Shown piece after piece: positions 1 through 7,840 of a stretch of 64,000 nt of DNA. A model generated the notes under the pieces. The model saw nothing but the letters and a program-made list of their open reading frames with translations. It had not been told where the DNA came from and did no database searches. Every line of letters starts with the position of its first letter. Position 1 is the first letter of the stretch. Source of the DNA: Fimbriimonadales bacterium (GTDB taxonomy: Bacteria; Armatimonadota; Fimbriimonadia; Fimbriimonadales; GBS-DC); assembly GCA_026003075.1 (NCBI GenBank), contig BPGO01000002.1, positions 291,339-355,338 of the forward strand, in the 5' to 3' direction. The translations under genes were made by a program, and so were the position numbers.

Positions 1-1
1 C

Positions 2-199
2 CTCGTGGAATCTGCTCTCGGCTTTGACGAAACCGGCGACGCTTCGGCAGTGGCGCAAGGAACTTACACCTTCTTCGTGACCCCTGAAGTGACGATTCGA
101 TTCGCCTACGGGGGCAAGAGTTGGCTGGTACATGTATATCTACTTCCCAATATGTCGGCAGATATGCGTCCTGTGGGGGTGGGCTTACTGAGCGAGTAG
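2..199 (+). CDS. C-terminal end of an unidentified protein (5' end outside window)
   Basis: The frame is open from the window edge to a stop at 197-199, so only the last 65 codons are visible. The fragment contains alternating hydrophobic and polar residues, suggesting beta strands, and ends in a PVGVGLLSE tail. I do not recognise the family. It ends about 100 bp before the first signal-peptide gene of the duplicated cassette. Whether it belongs to that cassette cannot be told from this window. Confidence 0.5.
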   Translation, partial: LVESALGFDETGDASAVAQGTYTFFVTPEVTIRFAYGGKSWLVHVYLLPNMSADMRPVGVGLLSE

Positions 200-301
200 T
201 GTGCATTAGCCGGCTTCCATTCCTAAAAACGGCGGTTTGCGTGTTAATTAATAGTGGGAATGCCGCAAGGCGTTCTCAATCTGACACTCAGGAGGTTTCT
301 G

Positions 302-850
302 ATGATGCACCGACGGCAGAAGTTCTTGGGTTTGACGGCGCTATCGTTAGCGATAGCGAACTTAGTGGCGATGCCCCACACCTTGGCGGCGCTGAACGAA
401 CTGCGGGGGGGGGGGGGGGCAAGTGTCCCTGCGATGAGTAATAGCGGCGGTTGTGGGTGTTCTAACAAGCCTCATATGATGACTGAAGAGCAAGTGAAAC
501 AAATCTTAAAGCAAAGGCTCGTGCTTACACAACGAAATCCGCAACCTGTGCAACCTGTGCCAATGCCACTACCTAAATGCCCCGATGAATTTTGCTTCAG
601 AGACGGTCCTGTAATCAAATATGGCTGTAAACGCATGGATTGCAAGGACAGTAATGGGCACGAACACAGGAACACAAAGCATTGGCGTCTAAAGTACATT
701 TGGCGCTGCGATGTTACTGAATATGTATGGTGTTCCGACTGGAACCCGATTCCAGGCGATTGTTGCCCCAGTCAAAATCTTCCTGCCTGTAACGGAAACG
801 TAGGTCAAATACTATGCGATTGGATAGGTAGAGGTCCTTCGTTTCCATAA
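302..850 (+). CDS. Exported Cys-rich protein, phase-variable leader, frame open (copy A)
   Basis: The protein has 182 residues. The start is ATG 302 (or 305), six bases after GGAGG at 291-295. Residues 1-29 form a Sec signal peptide with a basic MMHRRQ start, a hydrophobic core and an AxA-like end before ALNELR. A 15-G run at 405-419 follows and encodes Gly; being divisible by three, it keeps the frame open. The mature part has about a dozen cysteines, including GCGC, a CC pair and the pattern YVxC-x2-W-x5-CC. The paralogue at 3177-3698 shares this pattern. A membrane protein and a pilin-like gene follow with short gaps. No known family was recognised. An extracytoplasmic disulfide-stabilised protein is inferred. 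Confidence 0.75.
   Translation: MMHRRQKFLGLTALSLAIANLVAMPHTLAALNELRGGGGASVPAMSNSGGCGCSNKPHMMTEEQVKQILKQRLVLTQRNPQPVQPVPMPLPKCPDEFCFRDGPVIKYGCKRMDCKDSNGHEHRNTKHWRLKYIWRCDVTEYVWCSDWNPIPGDCCPSQNLPACNGNVGQILCDWIGRGPSFP
339..358. other. Perfect inverted repeat inside the signal-peptide codons
   Basis: CGCTATCG (339-346) and CGATAGCG (351-358) form a perfect 8-bp stem with loop TTAG, about 45 bp before the poly-G run. The same hairpin is at 3087-3106 in the second copy. It encodes ALSLAIA of the signal peptide, so it may simply follow from the coding sequence. A hairpin next to a homopolymer could also affect polymerase slippage; that is speculation. Confidence 0.5.
405..419 (+). repeat. Poly-G tract of 15, candidate phase-variation switch (in frame)
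   Basis: Fifteen consecutive G residues lie just after the signal peptide of the 302-850 gene. The equivalent tract in the second copy has ten. The 5-base difference changes the frame: here the leader joins the mature Cys-rich part, in the other copy it does not. Homopolymer G tracts of this length are classic slipped-strand mispairing sites. A miscounted homopolymer in the assembly is the main alternative. Confidence 0.8.
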
Positions 851-919
851 TGATGAACTTATTTTAGAATGCCCTCTCTGCTGCTCTTGCAGGGAGGGCA
901 CTCTGAATGGGAGAGAGAC

Positions 920-1465
920 ATGGGACGACAACAACAGCAGTCTCCTGCGTTGGAACTGACACTCGTAGCCCTGCTGGGGGGTGTAGCCACCTATGCTCTT
1001 ACCCAGTTGAGCGTGTCAATGTGGAGAGGACTGTATACGCTGGTTCGTGACGATGGACTTGAAGGTGCGTGGCGAGATTTTATTTCGCACCTCACGAGGT
1101 TGCTAACGCTGTCTTCGACAGACATTTTCTGTGGAGCAGCGGGTGTGATTACAGCGCTAATGAGTTATAAATTCTCCCATACTCTCCATTACAAAACGAT
1201 TCGCATTTTCTGGATTTGCATCGCGAGTCTCATCTATATCACTCCCAGAATCTTAGCAATTCTCAGTCTCCCAAAGCATCTCGCCAACGAGCCGCCCAGT
1301 GTTGTGTCGTCTTTAATGGAGCTGAACATCTACCACTTATTCGCCACCCTGATTTCCTTTGTGTTTTCGTTATTGCTAATTGATTGGTGGTTTAGAAAGG
1401 GCTTTCGGCGGTGGATGAGCAGTGATCCCAGCATCTCTACTCATCAATCAGGAGGTAAGCAATGA
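920..1465 (+). CDS. Multi-pass membrane protein of cassette 1
   Basis: A 181-residue hydrophobic protein. I chose ATG 920 because GGGAGAGAG precedes it closely; an in-frame ATG at 869 has no good site. Likely membrane segments are near residues 10-30, 65-85, 95-115 and 140-160, with basic residues after the last one. It sits between the Cys-rich protein and the pilin-like gene, as does its distant counterpart at 3782-4282. The two share LVALLGxVA near the N-terminus and general layout, not high identity. The stop (1463-1465) is almost contiguous with the next start. No family was recognised; a cassette-specific anchor or export partner is inferred. Confidence 0.7.
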   Translation: MGRQQQQSPALELTLVALLGGVATYALTQLSVSMWRGLYTLVRDDGLEGAWRDFISHLTRLLTLSSTDIFCGAAGVITALMSYKFSHTLHYKTIRIFWICIASLIYITPRILAILSLPKHLANEPPSVVSSLMELNIYHLFATLISFVFSLLLIDWWFRKGFRRWMSSDPSISTHQSGGKQ

Positions 1466-1466
1466 A

Positions 1467-2129
1467 ATGAAACGAAACTCTGGTGTCTCACTGTTAGAGA
1501 TATTGACTGTTCTGGTGATTATTGCGCTGCTAATAGCTCTTATCCTGCCTTTGATAAACACTTCCCGAGAACGCGCGCGTGTAACCCAGTGTTTTAGCAA
1601 CATGCGTCAGCTGGCGGCAGCGCTGACTGCTTACCGCCAAGACTATGGAGAGTTTCCACCCTTTGTACAGTACGTCTTTCCGTATGCAAAGAGCCGTGAG
1701 GTATTCTTGTGTCCACGCGATTACCTGCGAGACTACGGAGGCGCAAACTGGTTCGGTGGCGGCAACACCTACGCCAATCGGCACGGTATCAAGCTTAGTT
1801 ACTTTTACTTCGCTGACCCAGTAGGTAGATTCGAGCAACTGAGACACCTTTTACCAGAGCGTGACCCAAACCACGGACTTCTCGCTTGTCTGTTGCACGG
1901 GGACTGCAAACCGTATTGCCGTGGTACAACACCGCCTGCTGCTGTTGAGTTTTGTTGTGAAGGTCTCACACTGCGGGTGCGGTTAGATGGCTCAGTTCAA
2001 CGAGCGAAAACTTATTTGCGTCCGTGTACTGACCCAGCTGATAATCAAGCAGGATATGTGCGTGACCGATGGAATCTATTTACAGATGTGCCCTGTCCGC
2101 CAGAGGTGTGCCGAAGAAACTGCCACTGA
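1467..2129 (+). CDS. Type IV pilin-like protein (prepilin N-terminus), cassette 1
   Basis: This 220-residue protein has a type III (prepilin) signal: short basic MKRNSG, then VSLLEILTVLVIIALLIAL, with Gly at -1 and Glu at +5 of the predicted cleavage site. The rest is a globular domain with paired cysteines, and DGSV near residue 180 recalls DUF1559-type pilin-like proteins. The start at 1467 follows CAGGAGG with an 11-base gap and lies one base after the previous stop, so translational coupling is likely. The assembly machinery (PilD/GspO, ATPase) is not in the window. The counterpart in cassette 2 is 4279-4956. Confidence 0.85.
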   Translation: MKRNSGVSLLEILTVLVIIALLIALILPLINTSRERARVTQCFSNMRQLAAALTAYRQDYGEFPPFVQYVFPYAKSREVFLCPRDYLRDYGGANWFGGGNTYANRHGIKLSYFYFADPVGRFEQLRHLLPERDPNHGLLACLLHGDCKPYCRGTTPPAAVEFCCEGLTLRVRLDGSVQRAKTYLRPCTDPADNQAGYVRDRWNLFTDVPCPPEVCRRNCH

Positions 2130-2152
2130 AACTTTGTCAATATGGAAGAGAT

Positions 2153-2388
2153 GAGGGTGTCCGAAAAATCTGAATACCCTCACCCCATGCTCCCTTTCCA
2201 CTGCGTTTGCGTGGGGGCTGTCCTTACCCCACACATCTCCACCACGGCGTGGTCGCGGGGGGATGCTCCTCCCTTGCCTCGCCGAACTCCCCACCTCCGT
2301 AAACGGAGAGGGGGTAGAGGGGTGAGCTGAGAACCCCTCTCTTGCCTGCACACGGGTGCGGGGTTCATGGGAATTTTCGAACACCCTC
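2153..2388. mobile_element. Possible MITE-like non-coding element with terminal inverted repeats
   Basis: A 236-bp non-coding stretch is bounded by GAGGGTGTCCGAAAAAT (2153-2169) and AATTTTCGAACACCCTC (2372-2388), which match as inverted repeats at 15 of 17 positions. The interior is rich in CCCC/GGGG palindromic segments, including a CTCCGT-AAACGGAG motif. One end-like motif, TTTTTCGGACACCCTC, recurs at 59728-59743. The element separates cassette 1 from the sigma-factor gene. No transposase is present and no target-site duplication is obvious. Confidence 0.45.
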
Positions 2389-2490
2389 CAGCGGCACTGA
2401 CACAGGGGGCGTGCAATTTCTCCTGCTGCACAGAGCTGCTTTTGCAGGAATCGCCCTCGGTGCGTCGTATTTAATCACAGGGGTCTGTCG

Positions 2491-3180
2491 ATGAAGACGG
2501 CGGAAGCGTATCTGACGCATCTGCAGCGCATCGCGCGGCGCTGGACTAACCACACCGCCGATGCAGAAGACCTGGCGCACGAATGCCTCTACGCCTACCA
2601 CCAACGATTCGGCGACTGGCCCTGGGAAAACAAGCCACTGCACGCATTGAGATGGTGTCGGTGCAAGCTGCGCGCGCTCGCCCAAGACCACGCCAAACGC
2701 TCTTATAGGCGACACGCCCAAGTATCGCTGGACGCCCCCGAATGCCCCCCTATAAAGGCGCCGCGGTGGGAGGCAGACCTCCTTGACAATCTGGCGATGG
2801 AACAGTTTGTCAGCTCGCTTCCGCTCTATCTTCAGCGCGTGGCACGGCTGTACGATGCGGGACACAATTACAAGGAGATAGCACACTTGTTGGGGGTCTC
2901 AATCGGCACAGTACAGGGTTATGTGAAACGAATCGCCCGATTTGGGCGGGAATTCTTCGGCGTCGATGACCACAAAACGGCGGTTTGCGTCGTTAATTAC
3001 AGTGGGAATGGCGCAAGGCGTTCTCAATCTGACACTCAGGAGGTTTCTGATGATGCACCGACGGCAGAAGTTCTTGGGTTTGACGGCGCTATCGTTAGCG
3101 ATAGCGAACTTAGTGGCGATGCCCCACACCTTGGCGGCGCTGAACGAACTGCGGGGGGGGGGCAAGTGTCCCTGCGATGA
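2491..3180 (+). CDS. ECF-like sigma-70 family factor with C-terminus running into the repeat
   Basis: The frame encodes 229 residues. Residues 1-75 fit sigma region 2 (YLTHLQRIARRW, DAEDLAHECL). Residues 105-160 fit region 4, with a helix-turn-helix YKEIAHLLGVSIGTVQGYV. After about residue 161 (base 2974) the frame enters the direct repeat and reads the leader and the poly-G tract in another frame, ending in QVSLR. The native 3' end was therefore probably replaced when the repeat was copied or inserted here, and the C-terminal 68 residues may be non-functional. ATG 2491 has no strong Shine-Dalgarno sequence. As a regulator embedded between two cassettes it is the natural candidate to control them; that is inference. 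Confidence 0.75.
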   Translation: MKTAEAYLTHLQRIARRWTNHTADAEDLAHECLYAYHQRFGDWPWENKPLHALRWCRCKLRALAQDHAKRSYRRHAQVSLDAPECPPIKAPRWEADLLDNLAMEQFVSSLPLYLQRVARLYDAGHNYKEIAHLLGVSIGTVQGYVKRIARFGREFFGVDDHKTAVCVVNYSGNGARRSQSDTQEVSDDAPTAEVLGFDGAIVSDSELSGDAPHLGGAERTAGGGQVSLR

Positions 3181-3184
3181 GTAA
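3050..3184 (+). pseudogene. Signal-peptide leader of copy B, out of frame with its mature part
   Basis: ATG 3050 (or 3053) follows CAGGAGG with six bases between and encodes the same signal peptide as 302-850. With ten G residues at 3153-3162 the frame runs into KCPCDE and stops at 3182-3184 after 44 residues. The mature Cys-rich part continues in another frame from 3177. Loss of one G or gain of two would restore the full-length protein. I therefore read it as a switched-off state rather than a decayed gene. A frameshift error in the sequence is possible. Confidence 0.65.
3153..3162 (+). repeat. Poly-G tract of 10, candidate phase-variation switch (out of frame)
   Basis: Ten G residues lie in the position equivalent to the 15-G run at 405-419. 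By codon arithmetic, a G count divisible by 3 joins leader and mature protein. A remainder of 1 (as here) joins neither frame to it. A remainder of 2 would join the upstream sigma-factor frame to the mature Cys-rich part. Confidence 0.75.
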
Positions 3185-3698
3185 TAGCGGCGGTTGTGGG
3201 TGTAGTCAGCCTCAGAAACCGATGACACCACAACAAATCAAAGCTACTCTTCAAAGTGTCTCTGTAACTCCTACACGGGCACAGCGATGCTATTGCTCAA
3301 AGCCTAGAAGAATAAGAAGCGACATTCAGCAGTGGTGTCCACCGAAGCACTGGATCGAACCTTTTTGCGATCACTACAACAATCAAGGTCCAGATTTCGA
3401 TAGAGATGGCGAACTCGATGAACCCAATTACCGTCAACAGAGAACACGCAGAATTGTTGAATGCAACGGCAATACATATGTAAAATGCGGACCATGGACT
3501 TGGACGAGTACATGTTGTCTCACCTCATCTGCTGAACCTGACTGTTTAGACAATGTAAGAGGGCCAGGCAGCATAATTGAATGTAGCGAAATTGTGACGC
3601 CTGGAACAAGGATTACACCAGACCCAGGCTTGCCTGATGTGCCTCCAGAGAGTCCGAGACCAACTCCCGATCCAAGAGTGCCGCCTCGTGGTCGGTAA
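3177..3698 (+). CDS. Mature part of the second Cys-rich protein (copy B)
   Basis: Translation from ATG 3177 gives 173 residues starting MSNSGGCGCS. That ATG has no ribosome binding site but overlaps the stop codons of both upstream frames (3180 and 3184), so reinitiation is conceivable. In the homologue at 302-850 the same Met is internal. The domain keeps the shared pattern ECNGNTYVKC, W-x-W, CC, then C. It adds a proline-rich tail (PDPGLPDVPPESPRPTPDP), perhaps a spacer. An EF-hand-like DFDRDGELDE is visible near residue 62-71, possibly a Ca-binding or dockerin-like loop. No known family was recognised. Confidence 0.65.
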   Translation: MSNSGGCGCSQPQKPMTPQQIKATLQSVSVTPTRAQRCYCSKPRRIRSDIQQWCPPKHWIEPFCDHYNNQGPDFDRDGELDEPNYRQQRTRRIVECNGNTYVKCGPWTWTSTCCLTSSAEPDCLDNVRGPGSIIECSEIVTPGTRITPDPGLPDVPPESPRPTPDPRVPPRGR

Positions 3699-3781
3699 GG
3701 TAGTATCAGCCATTGTGGGGGGTATAGGTTTTGCCTAGATGAGGGCAAGCTCCCCCCACAACAATGCAGGAGGATGTTCTT

Positions 3782-4282
3782 ATGGGTGCAAACCGTATAC
3801 GGAAAAATACATTTGAGCAATGGCTCTTGGTCGCCTTACTTGGTATTGTTGCCGTAGGCATTTTGCCGCAACTGGCTCACGGGGTGCTACAGGTGATCTT
3901 TCATACCGTTGGTTATATCTTTGTTGAAAGTTATCGGGAGCACATAAGTAGCTTTGGAGGCTATACAGGCTACTGGCAAACCCAGCTAATTCCGCGTTTC
4001 TGGTACTCTCTAATAAGCAACTGGTTTCTTGAAATGACAAAAGGAATCTTATTAGCGATAACCTTATATGCAATACTAAAAATTGTTTCTTCAATAAATT
4101 TGCCCAACTGGATGGTTCCATCAGGTATATCGCTTCTGTGGATTGGTTGGCATAATGGGCGTCGATTGGTGATTGACCCATTCTGGGGCATTATCGACTC
4201 CCTCGTATGGATTTTATGTATTTTTGCCTTATATTATGCCTTAAAACGCACAGAGCTGCTGTCTGACGGAGGTGAAGTATGA
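3782..4282 (+). CDS. Multi-pass membrane protein of cassette 2
   Basis: A 166-residue protein. ATG 3782 is chosen because CAGGAGG (3767-3773) lies eight bases upstream; the in-frame ATG at 3764 precedes that site. Predicted membrane segments lie near residues 14-35, 78-100, 105-122 and 135-155. It shares LVALLGIVA and the general layout with 920-1465 but is strongly diverged. Its stop overlaps the start of the pilin-like gene by four bases (ATGA, 4279-4282), indicating translational coupling. Function is unknown; a role with the Cys-rich and pilin-like proteins is inferred from conserved order. Confidence 0.7.
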   Translation: MGANRIRKNTFEQWLLVALLGIVAVGILPQLAHGVLQVIFHTVGYIFVESYREHISSFGGYTGYWQTQLIPRFWYSLISNWFLEMTKGILLAITLYAILKIVSSINLPNWMVPSGISLLWIGWHNGRRLVIDPFWGIIDSLVWILCIFALYYALKRTELLSDGGEV

Positions 4283-4956
4283 AACGCGAACGAGCCTTGA
4301 CTCTAATAGAGCTTCTCACGGTGGTAGTCATCGTTCTACTCTTACTGGCGATTATGCTCCCCGTCGTTCTCTATTTTCGCAAGAACGCGCAGAAAACACA
4401 CTGCATAAATAACCTTCGTCAAATCGGTACCGCGATTCAACTATATCGTGCAGACTTCGGAGGTGCATTTCCAAGTCGGTTGTCTTTGCTGATGTCGTAC
4501 ATAAAAACCGATGAGATTCTTGTATGTCCAACGGAGCCTGCTGGAAACGGTTTGTCAGCTATTGAGCAGGTTCCGACTAACTATGTGAGTATTCTATGCG
4601 ATTTGAGCGACGCAAGTGCTTCAATCAATACAAGCGATCGTAATGTTCAAGCGGCACAACTCCTGATGGAGCTGGATGCCAATCATGGGGTTCTCGTCTG
4701 CATTCTTCACGGGCGTCGTGTTGATGATAGTTATATGTATAATGGGAATGGTCCAGCCTTAGGTTCTCATGAAGGTTTGATCCTACGCCTACAAGCAGAT
4801 ACCTCTGTGGTTCCAGTACAGGTATTTTATGACACCATTCTAGGACCTGGAAACACAAGGTCGTTATCGGGATGGTATGTGTTCTCAAATGTACGTCCTT
4901 GTCCTGAAGCAATTAGACGCCTTCAGCCACTTATGCTGAACTGTCCAAACGAGTAA
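4279..4956 (+). CDS. Type IV pilin-like protein (prepilin N-terminus), cassette 2
   Basis: A 225-residue protein starting MKRERA followed by LTLIELLTVVVIVLLLLAI, a prepilin hydrophobic segment with Glu at +5. Residue -1 is Ala where Gly is usual, so processing by prepilin peptidase may be less efficient. NNLRQIGTAIQLYRADFG is typical of the helix after the N-terminal segment in DUF1559/GspG-like proteins. It matches the copy-1 protein around CxxNxRQ, DxNHG and LHG. It overlaps the preceding gene by four bases and ends the second cassette. Confidence 0.85.
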   Translation: MKRERALTLIELLTVVVIVLLLLAIMLPVVLYFRKNAQKTHCINNLRQIGTAIQLYRADFGGAFPSRLSLLMSYIKTDEILVCPTEPAGNGLSAIEQVPTNYVSILCDLSDASASINTSDRNVQAAQLLMELDANHGVLVCILHGRRVDDSYMYNGNGPALGSHEGLILRLQADTSVVPVQVFYDTILGPGNTRSLSGWYVFSNVRPCPEAIRRLQPLMLNCPNE

Positions 4957-5169
4957 TTCTTATACTCATATCTTTCACACCACGCAAGTAAGGCTGCTAC
5001 CATCAGAACAGGCTCGTTAGAGGCTGTTTAGGAAGGTAGATAGGGTATCATCACAGTAGGAGTACCCATCGCTTCAGCAGGGGGCGATGAATGGTAGCCG
5101 TCCCTACACTGCGCAGGAGTGGCAGATGCTGACACAAATCGCGCAAGACGAAGCAGGCTTCCGATAAGG
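4957..5169. other. Non-coding region between the cassettes and thiC
   Basis: About 210 bp without a supported gene. A weak GGGTA/TACCC hairpin is at about 5042-5066, with no T-tract. I see no tRNA or terminator with confidence. Confidence 0.4.
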
Positions 5170-5175
5170 TATACT
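5170..5175 (+). promoter_or_regulatory. -10 box of the thiC promoter
   Basis: TATACT at 5170-5175 places the start of transcription near 5182, just before the first stem of the TPP riboswitch. No convincing -35 hexamer was seen. Confidence 0.55.
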
Positions 5176-5183
5176 CCTATGCA

Positions 5184-6661
<1,478 letters not shown>

Positions 6662-6687
6662 GCATCGCCGCACCAGCGAACACAGAG

Positions 6688-6739
6688 CGATTCCTCGCCT
6701 GCGCCTAACCCTTGCTCATTCCGAGCGCAGCGAGGAATC
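6688..6739. repeat. REP-like palindrome between convergent genes
   Basis: CGATTCCTCGCCTGCGC (6688-6704) pairs with GCGCAGCGAGGAATCG (6724-6739), leaving one bulged base. The right arm contains CCGAGCGCAGCGAGGA, resembling CCGAGCGAAGGCGAGGA in the hairpin at 41413-41470, so the two are probably members of one dispersed palindromic family. It overlaps the last codons of the minus-strand methylase and could act as a terminator for thiC. There is no T-tract. Confidence 0.6.
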
Positions 6740-7777
6740 GCCATGCCCCAACGCGTCCCAAACCGCCCTGTGTTTGGTCGCCAGAAACAGCATCTCCCGA
6801 TTGTGGGTGTGCGAAACTTGCCCCACTTTCTCGCCGCGTGGGTTGTGGATGCCAATCAACGCGCCAACATACCGCTTATAAGGGCGTTCAAAACACACCA
6901 CATAGCCCCACTCGCCCAAAATGGCTTCCAATTCCGAACGGGTGAGGTAGCCCTCGTTGTTGAAGGAGACTAAAATATGCTGCGCTTGTATCTGTGAGAC
7001 GAGTCGCGCCATCGCGTCCCCTGCGCTCGCACGCGAGTTGAAGGGACTCTTGCGGTGTTTCACATCCACGCGCTTGCGTGCCACGCCGTAGGTTTCGGGA
7101 TTGTCCCACAGCACCAGCGTCTCCCACACATGGTAGTTGCCGAGATAGGAGTGTTGGTTGTAGGGCGGGTCTAAGTAGAATAGGTCGGCTTTGAGGGCGC
7201 CTGCCAGCTCCAGCGCGTCTTCCTGATACGCTTTGCCGACCCCCGAAAGCAGCGGCGGGTACTGGAGCTGAAGGGGGTGATATGCACGGGGCGCCCACTG
7301 CTTGAGGTACGCCATCTGAAGCCCTGTCGTGGAGTCCACCCTATCCGCCGCGAGCATCAGACTGGTCAGCAAAATCGCACGCAGGAGGGGATCCTCGTAC
7401 TGGTTGATGGCTTCGCGAATGGCTTCAATACGCATCCCGTTCTCGGGGCGAAAGTAGCGCGCCTGCTCACAATAGTTTTCGGTAAACCACCCACGCTTGG
7501 GCGGCGACCCCCTCAGCGACTCCAGTATCGGCTGCACCCGCTCGGGAGGATAGTCATCGCGGTTCGCCTCCACGAGGGCTTGCGCCAACACATAAGCGTA
7601 GGTGTTGTGGTCGTTGGCATAGACGAAGTAGCCCCGTGCTTTGAGCGCATGCGCCACCCGCGCGCTCCCCGAAAACAGGTCGGCGACGCTTCGAATAGGC
7701 GCGAGCGCATTCACGCGGTCTACAACGCCTGCGATCCAGCCCACCAAAGCACGCTTCGAACCCAGATATTTAATCAT
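6716..7777 (-). CDS. DNA adenine methylase (D12/Dam-like class), orphan
   Basis: The protein has 353 residues from ATG 7777, where MIKYLGSKR matches the usual N-terminus of D12-class N6-adenine methyltransferases. A longer version from GTG 7834 is possible. DLFSGSARV near residue 34 is the AdoMet-binding motif I, and DPPYNQHSY is the catalytic motif IV (DPPY). No restriction gene lies beside it; the neighbours are thiC and a serine hydrolase. It is therefore an orphan that may mark DNA for regulation or belong to a system elsewhere. The target sequence cannot be predicted here. Confidence 0.9.
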   Translation of the reverse strand: MIKYLGSKRALVGWIAGVVDRVNALAPIRSVADLFSGSARVAHALKARGYFVYANDHNTYAYVLAQALVEANRDDYPPERVQPILESLRGSPPKRGWFTENYCEQARYFRPENGMRIEAIREAINQYEDPLLRAILLTSLMLAADRVDSTTGLQMAYLKQWAPRAYHPLQLQYPPLLSGVGKAYQEDALELAGALKADLFYLDPPYNQHSYLGNYHVWETLVLWDNPETYGVARKRVDVKHRKSPFNSRASAGDAMARLVSQIQAQHILVSFNNEGYLTRSELEAILGEWGYVVCFERPYKRYVGALIGIHNPRGEKVGQVSHTHNREMLFLATKHRAVWDALGHGDSSLRSE

Positions 7778-7840
7778 GCGCCGCGTGGAATGGGGTTCCC
7801 TGCCCCGCTTGGTTTGGCAGCGGCGTGGAGGCACAACCCG

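Larger units (their letters stand above)
226..463 (+). repeat. Direct repeat copy A (leader segment of cassette 1)
   Basis: This segment is nearly identical to 2974-3205. It starts at AAAACGGCGGTTTGCG and ends just after the codons for SNSGGCGC. It covers about 75 bp of upstream region, the ribosome binding site, the signal peptide and the poly-G run. Apart from the G-run length I count only a few differences, near the 5' end. The sequence before and after is unrelated or strongly diverged between the copies. Conservation therefore stops sharply at both ends of the leader. Confidence 0.9.
2974..3205 (+). repeat. Direct repeat copy B (leader segment of cassette 2)
   Basis: This is the second copy of the leader segment found at 226-463, about 2.75 kb away in the same orientation. 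It begins inside the sigma-factor reading frame and ends within the SNSGGCGC codons of the second Cys-rich gene. It differs from copy A chiefly in the G-run (10 instead of 15) and by single-base changes near 2991-3011. Recombination between the copies would delete or duplicate the material between them and would exchange mature parts behind the shared leader. Confidence 0.9.

Noticed and set aside
405..419. Poly-G run as a pure assembly error
   Set aside because: Homopolymer miscounts are possible, but two independent long G runs at the same place in two paralogues, one in frame, argue for a real tract. Raw reads should still be checked.
121..441. Open frame through the first leader repeat in a different frame from the signal peptide
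   Set aside because: It has no ribosome binding site and no family resemblance, and it ends in the same out-of-frame KCPCDE as copy B. It is best explained as the alternative frame of the duplicated leader.
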